The translations under genes and the position numbers were made by a program. The notes beneath the pieces are model-generated. The model had not been told where the DNA came from. It worked only from the letters and a program-made list of their open reading frames with translations, and made no database searches. This document shows, one piece after another, positions 43,548 to 53,402 of a stretch of 64,000 bases of DNA. Every line of letters begins with the position of its first letter. Positions within the stretch are counted from its first letter, which is position 1. Source of the stretch: Mesobacillus sp. S13 (GTDB lineage Bacteria; Bacillota; Bacilli; Bacillales; Cytobacillaceae); assembly GCF_020422885.1 (NCBI RefSeq), contig NZ_CP084622.1:1066001-1130000 (forward strand), written 5' to 3'.

Positions 43548-44552
43548 GTGTTTGCCTATTCTGTCAGAAGGATTTTTTCACTGATTCCTGTACTATTGGG
43601 TCTTTCACTTATTGTATTTTTTATGATCAGAGCAATCCCTGGTGATCCCGCCCAAGTTATTCTCGGGCAGCTGGCGACTAAGGAAGCAATTGCAGATTTA
43701 ACAAGAGAGCTGGGGCTTGACCAGCCATGGTATATACAATATTTTACCTATCTTGGAGGGCTGCTGACGGGTGATTTAGGAGAGTCCCTAAGGACAAAGT
43801 CAGCGATCAGCAGTGAAATCTGGCCATATCTTGCAGCAACAATGGAATTGTCATTTGTTGCAATGTTAATAGCGATTATCATAGGAGTAAATGCAGGAAT
43901 CGTCAGTGCATGGTTCCAAAATTCCTGGTTTGATTACGGGGCAATGATCTTTGCGCTTATCGGTGTATCAATGCCAATTTTTTGGCTGGGTTTGATGGAA
44001 CAGTGGATGTTCGCCATCAATCTGGATATCCTGCCGACTTCCGGGCGTGAAGAAGTGCGGAATCCAGTCGATGCAATCACGAACTTTTATATCATTGATA
44101 CCCTGATTCAGGGGCGTACTGACCAGTTTGTCGAGGTCCTGAAGCATCTGGTGCTGCCGGCAATGGCGCTGGCGACAATTCCGATGGCCATCATTGCGAG
44201 GATTACTCGTTCCACGATGCTCGAGGTGATGAGGTCTGATTTTATCAGGACGGCAAGGGCTAAGGGTTTGAGCATGTTCTGGGTTGTTTATAAGCACTCC
44301 CTTAAAAATGCGATCATCCCTGTGTTGACTATCATAGGCTTACAGACGGGACTTCTGCTTGGCGGAGCTATCCTGACTGAGACAATTTTCAGTTGGCCGG
44401 GAATTGGGCGATATATCTACGAGGCGATCAATTATCGTGATTATCCGGTTATCCAGTCCGGAATACTCGTCATTGCCTTGATCTTTGTAATGATCAACCT
44501 AGTAGTTGACTTATTGTACGCAGCAATTGATCCTCGGATCAAATACCGTTGA
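43548..44552 (+). CDS. Peptide ABC transporter permease (DppB/OppB type)
   Basis: 334-residue membrane permease: N-terminal RRIFSLIPVLLGLSLIVFF, the EAA-like loop IRTARAKGLSMFWVVYKHSL, and six hydrophobic segments. The GTG at 43548 follows AGAGGTGGGAAG closely and gives the usual N-terminus (FAYSVRRIF); an in-frame TTG at 43500 would add 16 unlikely residues overlapping the hairpin. 18 bp before the DppC-type gene. Confidence 0.9.
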   Translation: MFAYSVRRIFSLIPVLLGLSLIVFFMIRAIPGDPAQVILGQLATKEAIADLTRELGLDQPWYIQYFTYLGGLLTGDLGESLRTKSAISSEIWPYLAATMELSFVAMLIAIIIGVNAGIVSAWFQNSWFDYGAMIFALIGVSMPIFWLGLMEQWMFAINLDILPTSGREEVRNPVDAITNFYIIDTLIQGRTDQFVEVLKHLVLPAMALATIPMAIIARITRSTMLEVMRSDFIRTARAKGLSMFWVVYKHSLKNAIIPVLTIIGLQTGLLLGGAILTETIFSWPGIGRYIYEAINYRDYPVIQSGILVIALIFVMINLVVDLLYAAIDPRIKYR

Positions 44553-44570
44553 TGGAAGGGGAGAGAGCAG

Positions 44571-45470
44571 ATGGAGATTTCAACTCAAAAACAAATACAG
44601 CCGCCAACCGTGCAGGTAGAGGAAAAAGTGGCGTCTCCCTGGGCAGAAGCATGGTATAGTTTCAAGAAAAATAAATTGGCTCTGGTAGGAACAATCATCG
44701 TTTTATTCTTTGTAGTGCTTGCGATCTTCGCTCCTTTAATTGCGCCAGAAGGGATCAATGATCAGAAAATGGAGGTTCGTCTTCAAGCTCCTTCAGCTGA
44801 CCACTGGTTTGGCACAGATGATTTTGGACGGGATATCTTATCCAGAGTTATATATGGAGCCAGGATTTCCTTATGGGTAGGGACCTTTGCGGTAATGGGT
44901 TCAATCGTTGTCGGCTGTCTGTTGGGAATTCTTGCTGGTTACTATGGCAGATGGGTCGATACAATCATTTCAAGGATATTTGATATTATGCTTGCTTTTC
45001 CAAGTATTCTTCTGGCCATAGCAATTGTTGCCGTTTTGGGACCTTCGCTGCGAAATGCGTTGATTGCGATTGCCATCATCAATATTCCAAACTTCGGAAG
45101 ACTGATCCGTTCAAGGGTGCTTAGCGTAAAAGAAGAGGAATACATCATGGCTGCCAAGGCTGTCGGAATGAAGGACAGCAGGATTTTGTTCCAGCACATC
45201 CTTCCTAACAGTATGGCTCCAATCATCGTCCAGGGCACACTGGCGATTGCCACGGCAATCATTGAAGCTGCCGCTCTTGGATTCCTCGGCCTTGGTGCTG
45301 AGGCGCCGAATCCCGAATGGGGAAAGATGCTTGCTGACGCTAAGCAGTTCATGATCCAGGCACCATGGACAATGATTTTCCCAGGCCTGGCAATCATGCT
45401 GACCGTACTCGGATTCAACCTGATGGGCGATGGCTTGAGGGACGCATTGGATCCTAGAATGAAAAGTTAG
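44571..45470 (+). CDS. Peptide ABC transporter permease (DppC/OppC type)
   Basis: 299-residue second permease. An N-terminal cytoplasmic stretch is followed by WYSFKKNKLALVGTIIVLFF, then DHWFGTDDFGRDILSRVIYG and the EAA loop YIMAAKAVGMKDSRILFQHI, all characteristic of OppC/DppC. Last gene of the importer operon; a strong bidirectional terminator follows. AAGGGGAGAG site. Confidence 0.9.
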   Translation: MEISTQKQIQPPTVQVEEKVASPWAEAWYSFKKNKLALVGTIIVLFFVVLAIFAPLIAPEGINDQKMEVRLQAPSADHWFGTDDFGRDILSRVIYGARISLWVGTFAVMGSIVVGCLLGILAGYYGRWVDTIISRIFDIMLAFPSILLAIAIVAVLGPSLRNALIAIAIINIPNFGRLIRSRVLSVKEEEYIMAAKAVGMKDSRILFQHILPNSMAPIIVQGTLAIATAIIEAAALGFLGLGAEAPNPEWGKMLADAKQFMIQAPWTMIFPGLAIMLTVLGFNLMGDGLRDALDPRMKS

Positions 45471-45490
45471 TAGAACTATATGTAATTAGA

Positions 45491-45518
45491 AAAAGCAGCT
45501 GATAAACCAGCTGCTTTT
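45491..45518. terminator. Bidirectional terminator between the importer operon and ygaE
   Basis: AAAAGCAGCT / AGCTGCTTTT perfect stem; it overlaps the ygaE stop codon. Confidence 0.9.
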
Positions 45519-46599
45519 AAATTTCCGTATTTTGATCGATCGTTACATTGCTATCATCTTTGTGATAGGAATGGAAGCTTGTGACGAGCGTATCTAGGTG
45601 CTCTACATGCTCGCCGTATTCCATGATGATCGACACGAGCTGCATGACATGATAAAGCATTTGCCTGTTTGTTTGAGCCAGCTCATCTCTCTGAGCTAAA
45701 AATAATTCAAACAGCTGTTCCTTGTTCAGGCAAACCTCACCCTCAATATAGGATGCTTCAGGCCTGACTTTACCGGCGTACTTAAGCATCACCTGCTCAT
45801 GGTGGTTGATCAGGCAATCCAGCTGATGCTGGATGACTTCCTGGAATTCTACAGGAAGATGATTGAATTCATTTTCATAGCGGTGAAGCCTTTTTAGCGT
45901 TTCTAGCGATTTTTTTACCGTGGTGATCATCTGCCTGTAAACGACAAGTTTTCGTGATTTAGCAAGAGGGTTATTTTTAAAATAATCACGTTCTTCCTTA
46001 TACATCATATATAATTGGTCCAGCTTGATTATACCCTCGCGCAGTTTCTCGATATCTGCCTTCAGGAGCTGGTGCTCGGAGGCATGACGAGTGCTCAGCC
46101 TGATCCACTTCGTAATTTCCTCTGATAAAATAGAACTCTTGTAATACAGCTTATTTTCATATTTGGGCGGCAGGAACACAAGATTAACAATGAAGGCCGA
46201 TACAACCCCTAGCATGATGGTCGAGAAGCGGATCAGCGCAAATTGGATGAAGTCATCACCAGGTGTCTCCATGATCGCAATCAATGTGACAAGAGAAAGC
46301 GAAATGGTGTTTTCCAGTTTTAGCTTAAGGTTCAAAGTAATAACGAGTACCGCGGCAAGTCCGATGATGAATATGGTGTTGCCGAACGCCATTACGAATA
46401 AGACAGCGGTAGCGGCTCCAATTAGATTGCCCTGGATATGTTCAATAATGGATTGATAAGAGCGGTATACAGTTGGCTGCAGGGCAAAAATCGCAGCAAT
46501 CCCAGCGAAAACCGGTGATGGAAGATCGAAAATATGCGATAAAAATAAAGCAAGTGTGATGGCAATTCCCGTTTTCAGTATGCGGGCACCAAGTTTCAT
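45517..46599 (-). CDS. ygaE: YgaE, aromatic acid exporter/FUSC-like membrane protein
   Basis: 360-residue protein with an N-terminal membrane block of five to six segments (ITLALFLSHIFDLPSPVFAG, then AIFALQPTVYRSYQSIIEHI and further hydrophobic stretches to about 145) and a helical cytoplasmic C-terminal half rich in His and Glu. This is the aromatic acid exporter/FUSC-like arrangement of YgaE, with the same length as in B. subtilis. The substrate is not known. AAAGGA site before the ATG. It follows the importer operon convergently. Confidence 0.83.
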   Translation of the reverse strand: MKLGARILKTGIAITLALFLSHIFDLPSPVFAGIAAIFALQPTVYRSYQSIIEHIQGNLIGAATAVLFVMAFGNTIFIIGLAAVLVITLNLKLKLENTISLSLVTLIAIMETPGDDFIQFALIRFSTIMLGVVSAFIVNLVFLPPKYENKLYYKSSILSEEITKWIRLSTRHASEHQLLKADIEKLREGIIKLDQLYMMYKEERDYFKNNPLAKSRKLVVYRQMITTVKKSLETLKRLHRYENEFNHLPVEFQEVIQHQLDCLINHHEQVMLKYAGKVRPEASYIEGEVCLNKEQLFELFLAQRDELAQTNRQMLYHVMQLVSIIMEYGEHVEHLDTLVTSFHSYHKDDSNVTIDQNTEI

Positions 46600-46868
46600 G
46601 TGAAGTGAATTCCTTTCATTCAGAGACAGAGAATCTCATTCATTAATTTATACTTTAAACCATTTTGTTCAAAACTAAACAATTATGTACTATACAACGG
46701 AAAGCCAATAAGTTCAAGCGGCAATTTTGCGAAAAATAAGCCGGTTTATAATGTAAGTGGTTTCAATGTCTATCAGAGTGGAATCTTCTGATATAGCTTA
46801 TTTAAGAAATAATGAAGGATATTCTTGTAAAAGAGGAAATACACTAAAAAATTATCAATTGAACTAGG

Positions 46869-47004
46869 CTGTTGATTTTCGTTCCAGGCGCTTCGCTTTC
46901 CGCGGGGCTGGCGATGAGCCTCCTCGACGCCGTTGGCGCCTGCGGGGTCTCATCTGTCCAGCTTATCCCGCAGGAGTCTACGCGCCTTCCACTACAATCA
47001 ACAG
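46869..47004. repeat. Dispersed Bacillaceae-type repeat with terminal inverted repeats
   Basis: 136 bp bounded by CTGTTGATT and AATCAACAG, with inner GGCGCTTCGCTTTCCGCGGG, then GAGCCTCCTCGACGC and GCAGGAGTCTACGCGCCTTC. I recognise this GC-rich element type from many Bacillus chromosomes. No coding frame. It lies in the 545-base gap between ygaE and gltB; in 46600-46868 I see no feature beyond AT-rich promoter-like sequence. Confidence 0.78.
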
Positions 47005-47106
47005 GTGTTCTATATAAATATTCAAGTATTAACCTAATACAACCTGAAAATCCATTGAATATTACTCTGAGTAACACAATTAGGAAACAAATCATCCATG
47101 ACTAAA

Positions 47107-47137
47107 CAAATGGCTCCGTCAAGTGACGGAGCCATTT
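47107..47137 (-). terminator. Terminator after gltB
   Basis: AAATGGCTCCGTC / GACGGAGCCATTT perfect 13 bp stem with AAGT loop. Confidence 0.85.
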
Positions 47138-47144
47138 TCATTAA

Positions 47145-50100
47145 TCATTCAGTTGATACTGCTGGGTCTGCTTGCTCTTTGACAGGAACGACCTGGATGA
47201 AGTGGTCTTCCGGATGTTCCAGCAGAAGCGCGAGGTCAGCTGCTTCGCTTGCCTGGTCATGGTTTTTGACCATTTCAATGTAGTTGGCCAGTAATTCTTT
47301 TACATCTTTAATACCTTTATCTGATAGCGTCTCGATGGATACCTTGGCACCCTTGGCGATACGGCGGTTGATGGCTTCTTTTGTGAGTCCCATCTCTGGC
47401 TGGTGTCTCAGATAAACGACACCGCCTGTCATTCCTGCACAAATCCATGGTCCGGGATCGCCGAGAACGAGTCCTCGACCGTTTGTCATGTATTCAAAAG
47501 CAAAGCCTTTGATATTAGCGTTCGTTCCAATATTTCCGAATTCTTTTTCAGGAATAGGCTTTTTCACCTGTCCGCCGATGACCATATCGGCTCCTGACAG
47601 ACGGATTCCCGCACGAGCGTCGGCATCGCCCTGTGCTACGAGCAAACCTTTCTGCGCGCCGTAGCCAAATCCTTTGCCGACAGAGCCGTTGTAGAAACCG
47701 CCGTCCTTGCCAGGCGATTTTGCGATTAAGATTGCTCCGCCGAATGAAGTCTTGCCGACTCCGTCCTGTCCGCCGCCATCAATTTCAATATTGATGCCGT
47801 CTGTGTTGTAAGCTCCAAGTCCGTTTCCGAGGATCGAGCCTTTGTAACGGAGCGAGACTGGCTGCAGCTTTCTGTATGATCCATCCAGGCGTCCGCGGAC
47901 ACGGTGGCATGAAACCCTGCTGGCAAGCACACGCTGCTCGGCAGTAACGGCCTGGAATTCACGTGACTGATGAAGCTCCTCATCAACAGCATCAAGGTAC
48001 TCAGCGCCTGCAGCGACCTGGAGCTGGGCTGATGCCATGGCAGCCGCGGCTTCTTTTTGATGCGTGATTTGGCCAATCTCAAGTGGCTTCAATAAATAAG
48101 TCAAATCAAGCAGGTCTTTTCCTTTGATCTGTTCCAGCAATTCGGAACGGCCGACTGCTTCCTGCAGATTCTTGATGCCAGCAGAAGCGGCTAGTGACTT
48201 AAGTTCATTGCCAAAAGCAGTGAACAAATTCATGATGCCCTGGACGGCAAGGTCGAACTGGCGCGGTACGAAACGGCGCAATCCATGTTCCTTTGCCTGA
48301 GCTTCAGAATCGATTTGTGTCGCGATGCCGACATGGCAAGTGTCTAGGTGGCAGCCGCGGCATGTTGTACAGCCGATGGCAAGCATCGACAGCGTACCGA
48401 AACCTACGCGGTTTGCACCAAGAAGCATATATTTAATGACATCCTGCGCACTCTTAACGCCACCATCAGCCCAGAGCTCGACATTGTCACGCAAACCTGC
48501 TTCAAGCAGGGCATTATGTGCAGCTTTAATGCCGATTTCAGCAGGGAGCCCAACATATTGAAGAGCGTGGATACGGGCAGCACCCGTACCGCCATCGAAT
48601 CCACTCAATGTGATGATGTCCGCACCAGCTTTTGCGATACCAACTGCAATCGTACCGATATTCGGAACGACAGGAACCTTAACGGCAACCCGTGCCTGGT
48701 CATTGGCAGTCTTGAGCTCATGGATCATTTGCGCAAGGTCTTCAATCGAATAGATGTCATGGTTATTGGAAGGTGAGATCAAATCTGAACCTATTGTCGC
48801 ATTCCTTGCTTCTGCGATTTTAGCCGTAACCTTCGAGCCAGGGAGGTGTCCACCTTCACCAGGCTTCGCGCCCTGACCAATCTTTATTTCCAGTAGGTTG
48901 GAGGAGTTCAGCAATTCAGCATTCACGCCGAAACGTCCTGAAGCAACCTGCTGGCCGCGGGTGCGCGGGTACTTTCCAAGCATATCTTTTATTTCGCCGC
49001 CCTCGCCGTTCATGCTGACCATGTTCAAGCGGTCGGCACCTTCTGCGTAAGCGCGGAAAGCAATTTCATTTTGTGAACCAAATGACATCGATGCAATGAC
49101 GAATGGCAGGCTGTGGTCACCGACACCAAGCTCAACTTCCTCTGGGGTGACACCTGCCTCATTCTTTTTCAAACCAGTCAAATGACGGATTGTTGTAGGG
49201 TTGCTGTCTTCCTGTTCGGTGATTTTTTCACGGTATACGCTGTAATCTCCAGTAGAAGCAACCTCGCCAATCGCCTTCCAGATACGAGGGAAGAGGTGGA
49301 ATGTCTTGCCGATTCGCTCTTTCTCATTCTGGAAATCTTCTGCTCTTTTCAATGCATCTTCTTTCATTGATTCGAAATTGTATGCAAGCTCTTTGGAACC
49401 AAAGAAGTTTACGATCACTAAATAATCTGATACTTCATCATTCAAGCCGATTGACGAGAATAGACGTCCGTATCCGCGCAATTCATGGATACCAATGGTA
49501 GAAATGACTTTTTCAAGACCTTTCGTCAACGCACTATATAGGTTGACGAGCGGCTTGACGGAATCATCGAGCACGGTCATGAACATATAGTACGGGCTGA
49601 CTGCGTCTGAGCCGAGTCCAAGTGCGACGATAATGTCATGCAGCGATCTTAAAGATGCAGATCGTAACAGAAGTGAGCAGTCCCGGCGCAAGCCTTCTTT
49701 AACAAGTGCCTGGTCGATTGCCGAAACAACAAGATGCGGATCCAGCCAAAGAGCATTTTCCTGGTGGGCGATTGCATCGTCAAGGACAAGCAATGTCTTG
49801 CCCTCCTTAACAGCATCAATTGCCTCAGCGGCAAGTCTTTCAAGCGCTTCTTTCACACTTTCATCCTTGCGGAAAACCGTTTCCAGATAGGCTGCGAGTT
49901 TATCATCCTGATAGCATTGGATAACCTGGTCCATGCTTGGCTGGCCAGTTTCCTGTGAGACCTCGTAGCCTGCTTTTCCTTCAAAAAGAAGAGGTGTGAG
50001 CAATTCTACGATTTTTCCCGTTTCCGATTTGCCGAAAAGGGAAGGGCGTTTCCCGAGTACAGTCCGGGTTGAGAAATGTTCAGCTTCACGATCTCGGTCA

Positions 50101-51614
50101 ATTGCCGGATTCGTTACGACAGCAACGCTTTCTTTAATGAAATCAGCGATGTTCTTACGTTCGGGATTCATGGCAGCAAGGGGGGCATCATGCCCTAGCG
50201 AGCGGATTGGTTCGGCTCCTTTTTCAGCCATTTGCTCCACCAATTGGACATGGTCACGCTCCCAGCCGAATGCTTTATATTGTCCGTTATGGATCTTATC
50301 CGGATATGTCATGGTGATCGTTTTGCTAAGTTTCGTACCCTCAAGACGATGGCGCGCTTCCTGGAAAGCAAGACGTTCCGAGAAACGCTTGAAAACTTCA
50401 CCCTGGAATTGCTCCATTTCAAACACTTCGATTGTGTCGCCATTCCATTTCAGGCCGACCTTTTCACCTGGTGCGAGGGGTTTCGGGTCACCCGTGTAGT
50501 CAGATGAAGGGATAATTCCCGGTTCTGATGAAAACAGGTAAGAGCTTTCGGTATCAACCATCCAGAGCGGGCGCAGGCCGAGTGCGTCGACACTGAAAAC
50601 AGCTTCATCTCCAAAGCGTGAAATGATGCCGGCCGGTCCCTGGGCAAAATGGCCCCATGCTTCGCGTATATAAGTATATAAATCTTGCAAATGTTCCGGA
50701 TACGCTTTGATTTCATTGATGATTGGCGGAAACATCATGTCCATTGCCTCAAATAATGAATAACCGTCACGACAAATAAACGTTTCAAGTGTGCGGCTAA
50801 GATCCTGTGAGTCACTGCCGTCTTTCACGAGCGGAACATTGACCATGCGAGCTTCATCACGAAGTCTGGCAATTGTATTGATTTCACCATTATGGCCAAG
50901 GACGCTGAACGGCTGGACACGGAAAAAGCTTGATAGAGTATTAGTTGAATAGCGGTTATGTCCAAGTGTCATTGTCGATGCTACGAGCGGGCTTGCCAGA
51001 TCATGATAATACTTAGGAAGAATATCACCAGCGCCCATAACCTTATAAACAGCATGGTATTGGCTAAGGGAAGCCACATGCACCTGTTCGTTTTTCTCGA
51101 AATCTACGATCATATTAAACAATTTGCTGGAAAGATCCTGACCGGCTTCGTTTGAAAGGCATGCAAACTGCCAGAATACAGGATTCTCCTGAATCGCAAT
51201 CGGGCCGAGCGCTCCGGAGTCAGTGACATCGGTCGATGAAAAAATCAGCTCCATATTCTGTTCTGCAAGCTTTGCCTCAAGATTTTCCTGAATCGTTTTT
51301 GCCTGCTCGGTCCTTGTGATAAAAACATGTCCGACCACAAAGTGCTCTTTATCGACGGCATTAACATCTGCACCCGCAGCTGAAAGCTTTTCCTTCCAGA
51401 GAGCGCGTGGAATGTCGATGTGCACTCCAACACCGTCGCCCTCGCCATTGATAAAGCCAGCGCGGTGGTTCATCGTGACCAGGCCGTTGATACAGTGGAA
51501 AATATTCTCGCGGGTAGGGGTTTTCTTTTTTTCAATGCTGGCAACAATACCGCACGCATCGTGTTCGAATCTTGAAAATTCTCTAAATTGGGAAGGGTTC
51601 CATTGTGTTGTCAT
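47145..51614 (-). CDS. gltB: Glutamate synthase large subunit, orphan (no adjacent small subunit)
   Basis: 1489-residue enzyme making two glutamate from glutamine and 2-oxoglutarate. The N-terminal Ntn-amidotransferase domain has nucleophile Cys21 in FEHDACGIVAS after a propeptide of about 20 residues. The FMN-binding synthase domain contains DLISPSNNHDIYSIEDLAQ and VKVPVVPNIGTIAVGIAKAG. CTTCRGCHLDTCHVGIATQ supplies the [3Fe-4S] ligands. A C-terminal GXGXG beta-helix follows (GNGLGAYNTDG, GAQKGLLVAQGDADARAG). Neither neighbour is the FAD/NADPH small subunit, so the partner is encoded elsewhere or the electron donor is ferredoxin; the sequence does not decide. The start is set apart from its Shine-Dalgarno by a hairpin (see findings). 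Gene is not in the B. subtilis order here. Confidence 0.88.
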   Translation of the reverse strand: MTTQWNPSQFREFSRFEHDACGIVASIEKKKTPTRENIFHCINGLVTMNHRAGFINGEGDGVGVHIDIPRALWKEKLSAAGADVNAVDKEHFVVGHVFITRTEQAKTIQENLEAKLAEQNMELIFSSTDVTDSGALGPIAIQENPVFWQFACLSNEAGQDLSSKLFNMIVDFEKNEQVHVASLSQYHAVYKVMGAGDILPKYYHDLASPLVASTMTLGHNRYSTNTLSSFFRVQPFSVLGHNGEINTIARLRDEARMVNVPLVKDGSDSQDLSRTLETFICRDGYSLFEAMDMMFPPIINEIKAYPEHLQDLYTYIREAWGHFAQGPAGIISRFGDEAVFSVDALGLRPLWMVDTESSYLFSSEPGIIPSSDYTGDPKPLAPGEKVGLKWNGDTIEVFEMEQFQGEVFKRFSERLAFQEARHRLEGTKLSKTITMTYPDKIHNGQYKAFGWERDHVQLVEQMAEKGAEPIRSLGHDAPLAAMNPERKNIADFIKESVAVVTNPAIDRDREAEHFSTRTVLGKRPSLFGKSETGKIVELLTPLLFEGKAGYEVSQETGQPSMDQVIQCYQDDKLAAYLETVFRKDESVKEALERLAAEAIDAVKEGKTLLVLDDAIAHQENALWLDPHLVVSAIDQALVKEGLRRDCSLLLRSASLRSLHDIIVALGLGSDAVSPYYMFMTVLDDSVKPLVNLYSALTKGLEKVISTIGIHELRGYGRLFSSIGLNDEVSDYLVIVNFFGSKELAYNFESMKEDALKRAEDFQNEKERIGKTFHLFPRIWKAIGEVASTGDYSVYREKITEQEDSNPTTIRHLTGLKKNEAGVTPEEVELGVGDHSLPFVIASMSFGSQNEIAFRAYAEGADRLNMVSMNGEGGEIKDMLGKYPRTRGQQVASGRFGVNAELLNSSNLLEIKIGQGAKPGEGGHLPGSKVTAKIAEARNATIGSDLISPSNNHDIYSIEDLAQMIHELKTANDQARVAVKVPVVPNIGTIAVGIAKAGADIITLSGFDGGTGAARIHALQYVGLPAEIGIKAAHNALLEAGLRDNVELWADGGVKSAQDVIKYMLLGANRVGFGTLSMLAIGCTTCRGCHLDTCHVGIATQIDSEAQAKEHGLRRFVPRQFDLAVQGIMNLFTAFGNELKSLAASAGIKNLQEAVGRSELLEQIKGKDLLDLTYLLKPLEIGQITHQKEAAAAMASAQLQVAAGAEYLDAVDEELHQSREFQAVTAEQRVLASRVSCHRVRGRLDGSYRKLQPVSLRYKGSILGNGLGAYNTDGINIEIDGGGQDGVGKTSFGGAILIAKSPGKDGGFYNGSVGKGFGYGAQKGLLVAQGDADARAGIRLSGADMVIGGQVKKPIPEKEFGNIGTNANIKGFAFEYMTNGRGLVLGDPGPWICAGMTGGVVYLRHQPEMGLTKEAINRRIAKGAKVSIETLSDKGIKDVKELLANYIEMVKNHDQASEAADLALLLEHPEDHFIQVVPVKEQADPAVSTE

Positions 51615-51620
51615 AAAAAT

Positions 51621-51657
51621 CGGCTTATAAAGGGTCTTTTAAGCCGTTTCACCTCCT
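51621..51657 (-). promoter_or_regulatory. Shine-Dalgarno plus hairpin before gltB
   Basis: AGGAGGTG (minus strand, 51657-51650) lies 37 bases before the ATG, too far for direct use. Between them CGGCTTA / TAAGCCG (51646-51640 with 51627-51621) forms a 7-bp stem. If folded, the spacing would shrink to about 11 bases. No other start codon with a usable spacing follows the AGGAGG. Confidence 0.5.
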
Positions 51658-51794
51658 GAAAAAATAATCTATGATCTGTTGTTTGATAGCTTGGTACATG
51701 AGGGTGTAACTCTAAGACGGGAATTTAAAGCAGGGATTTTAAGCGGCCACTTGAATGGCAAATTTTAAAATATTAATTGCAATCATATCATAAG

Positions 51795-51809
51795 AATTTT
51801 CAGAAATCA
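51795..51809. promoter_or_regulatory. Possible CodY box upstream of gltB
   Basis: AATTTTCAGAAATCA matches 12 of 15 positions of the CodY consensus AATTTTCWGAAAATT. It is just downstream of a minus-strand TATAAT (51819-51814) that may be the gltB -10 box. Confidence 0.35.
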
Positions 51810-51878
51810 ATTAATTATACATTAATTTGGATGGAGGATTGTTACAGAAGTGAAGGTGGGAATAAAATACACCTTGAA

Positions 51879-51895
51879 ATGTAAACGGTTTCATT
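51879..51895. promoter_or_regulatory. Catabolite-responsive element (cre) upstream of gltB
   Basis: TGTAAACGGTTTCA (51880-51893) fits the cre consensus TGWAANCGNTNWCA. It lies about 60-75 bp upstream of the putative gltB -10 box, a position compatible with CcpA activation. Confidence 0.6.
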
Positions 51896-51908
51896 TAGGG
51901 TAAAAAAA

Positions 51909-51938
51909 ATAACAGGCACCGAGTTGGCACCTGTTATG
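51909..51938 (-). terminator. Terminator after gsaB
   Basis: ATAACAGG-ca-CC / GG-ca-CCTGTTAT stem; the A-run at 51902-51909 gives a T-run on the minus strand. Confidence 0.82.
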
Positions 51939-51955
51939 TATAAAAAACTGTATAT

Positions 51956-53251
51956 TTATTCATTGGCCATTGAATAAAATGCCTGATCAACTGCGTGCAG
52001 GGTTGCTTCGATATCTTCCTGGGAGTGGGCGATGGTCACGAACCAAGCTTCATATTTTGAAGGTGCGAGGTTGATTCCTTGCTCAAGCATCAGATTGAAG
52101 AACCGTGCGAACATTTCACCATCAGTGTTCTCTGCCTGCTCATAATTCTCGATTTTTTCGGTTGTAAAGTATATGGTCAATGCACCTTTCAGGCGATTAA
52201 TCGTAATAAGAATACCGTGCTTCCTTGCTGAAGCTGTGATTCCTTCCTCAAGCATCGCGCCGAGCTGATCAAGATACTCATAGACACCATCCTGTTTAAG
52301 GACCTCGAGGCAAGCGATGCCGGAAAGAATGGAAGCAGGGTTTCCAGCCATCGTTCCAGCCTGATAAGCAGGCCCAAGTGGTGCTACCTTTTCCATGACT
52401 TCAGCTCGTCCGCCGTAAGCACCGATTGGCAGGCCGCCGCCAATGATTTTGCCCATAGCCGTCAAATCTGGAGTGATACCCAGCATGTCCTGAGCCCCGC
52501 CATACATAAAGCGGAAAGCAGTGATGACTTCATCAAAAATGATCAACGAACCAGCCTGATGGGTAAGCTCCTTCACTTCTTCTAAAAAGCCGGGTTTAGG
52601 CTCGACGATTCCAAAGTTGCCGACAATCGGTTCCACAAGTACTGCCGCGATTTGGTCGCCCCATTTTTCAAGAGCTTGCTTAAAAGGTTCAATATCATTG
52701 AATGGTACGGTGATGACTTCTTGGGCGATGCTTTTTGGGACACCCGCTGAGTCTGGAGTTCCAAGAGTAGATGGTCCAGAGCCCGCCGCAACTAGTACCA
52801 GATCAGAATGGCCATGATAACAGCCCGCGAATTTGATGATTTTATCCCGCCCTGTATAGGCACGTGCCACACGAATCGTCGTCATCACTGCCTCTGTCCC
52901 GGAGTTGACAAAGCGCACCTTATCCATAGCTGGCATTGCTTCCTTGAGCATTTTTGCGAATTTCACCTCATGCGGTGTTGGTGTTCCGTAAAGGACGCCA
53001 GTCTCAGCGGCCTTTTTAATCGCTTCAGTTATATGCGGGTGGGCATGACCAGTAATGATTGGGCCATATGCGGCTAAATAATCGATATATTGATTGCCGT
53101 CCACATCCCAGAAGTAGGCGCCCTGGGCACGCTCCATCACGATAGGGGCTCCGCCGCCGACCGCCTTGTAGGAACGGGATGGACTATTGACACCGCCTAC
53201 GATATGTTCAAGAGCTTCAGTATGTATTCGCTCAGAATTCGTTCTTTGCAT
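51956..53251 (-). CDS. gsaB: Glutamate-1-semialdehyde 2,1-aminomutase (GsaB/HemL2)
   Basis: PLP enzyme of 431 residues making 5-aminolevulinate for tetrapyrrole synthesis. [38 protein letters not shown] and the PLP lysine Lys268 in [13 protein letters not shown] are present. B. subtilis has a second copy (hemL) elsewhere; the position near bcp and perR identifies this as the GsaB paralogue. The ATG at 53251 lies 7 bases after AGGAGG; the open frame is longer but has no site. Confidence 0.92.
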   Translation of the reverse strand: MQRTNSERIHTEALEHIVGGVNSPSRSYKAVGGGAPIVMERAQGAYFWDVDGNQYIDYLAAYGPIITGHAHPHITEAIKKAAETGVLYGTPTPHEVKFAKMLKEAMPAMDKVRFVNSGTEAVMTTIRVARAYTGRDKIIKFAGCYHGHSDLVLVAAGSGPSTLGTPDSAGVPKSIAQEVITVPFNDIEPFKQALEKWGDQIAAVLVEPIVGNFGIVEPKPGFLEEVKELTHQAGSLIIFDEVITAFRFMYGGAQDMLGITPDLTAMGKIIGGGLPIGAYGGRAEVMEKVAPLGPAYQAGTMAGNPASILSGIACLEVLKQDGVYEYLDQLGAMLEEGITASARKHGILITINRLKGALTIYFTTEKIENYEQAENTDGEMFARFFNLMLEQGINLAPSKYEAWFVTIAHSQEDIEATLHAVDQAFYSMANE

Positions 53252-53402
53252 CGTAAAACCTCCTATATGTAACTGCTTTTCTATTTTAACATTATTTCTA
53301 TTTTTTACAGATTGTTTCACTTTTCGTTCATTTCCAGCGAAAAAGAAGCTTTGTCTGAATTAACAATCCCTTGGTCATTCAACATTCTTTCTTTTTGTGG
53401 TT

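Noticed and set aside
46844..47105. Open frames on both strands
   Set aside because: They lie across the GC-rich dispersed repeat and are by-products of its composition.
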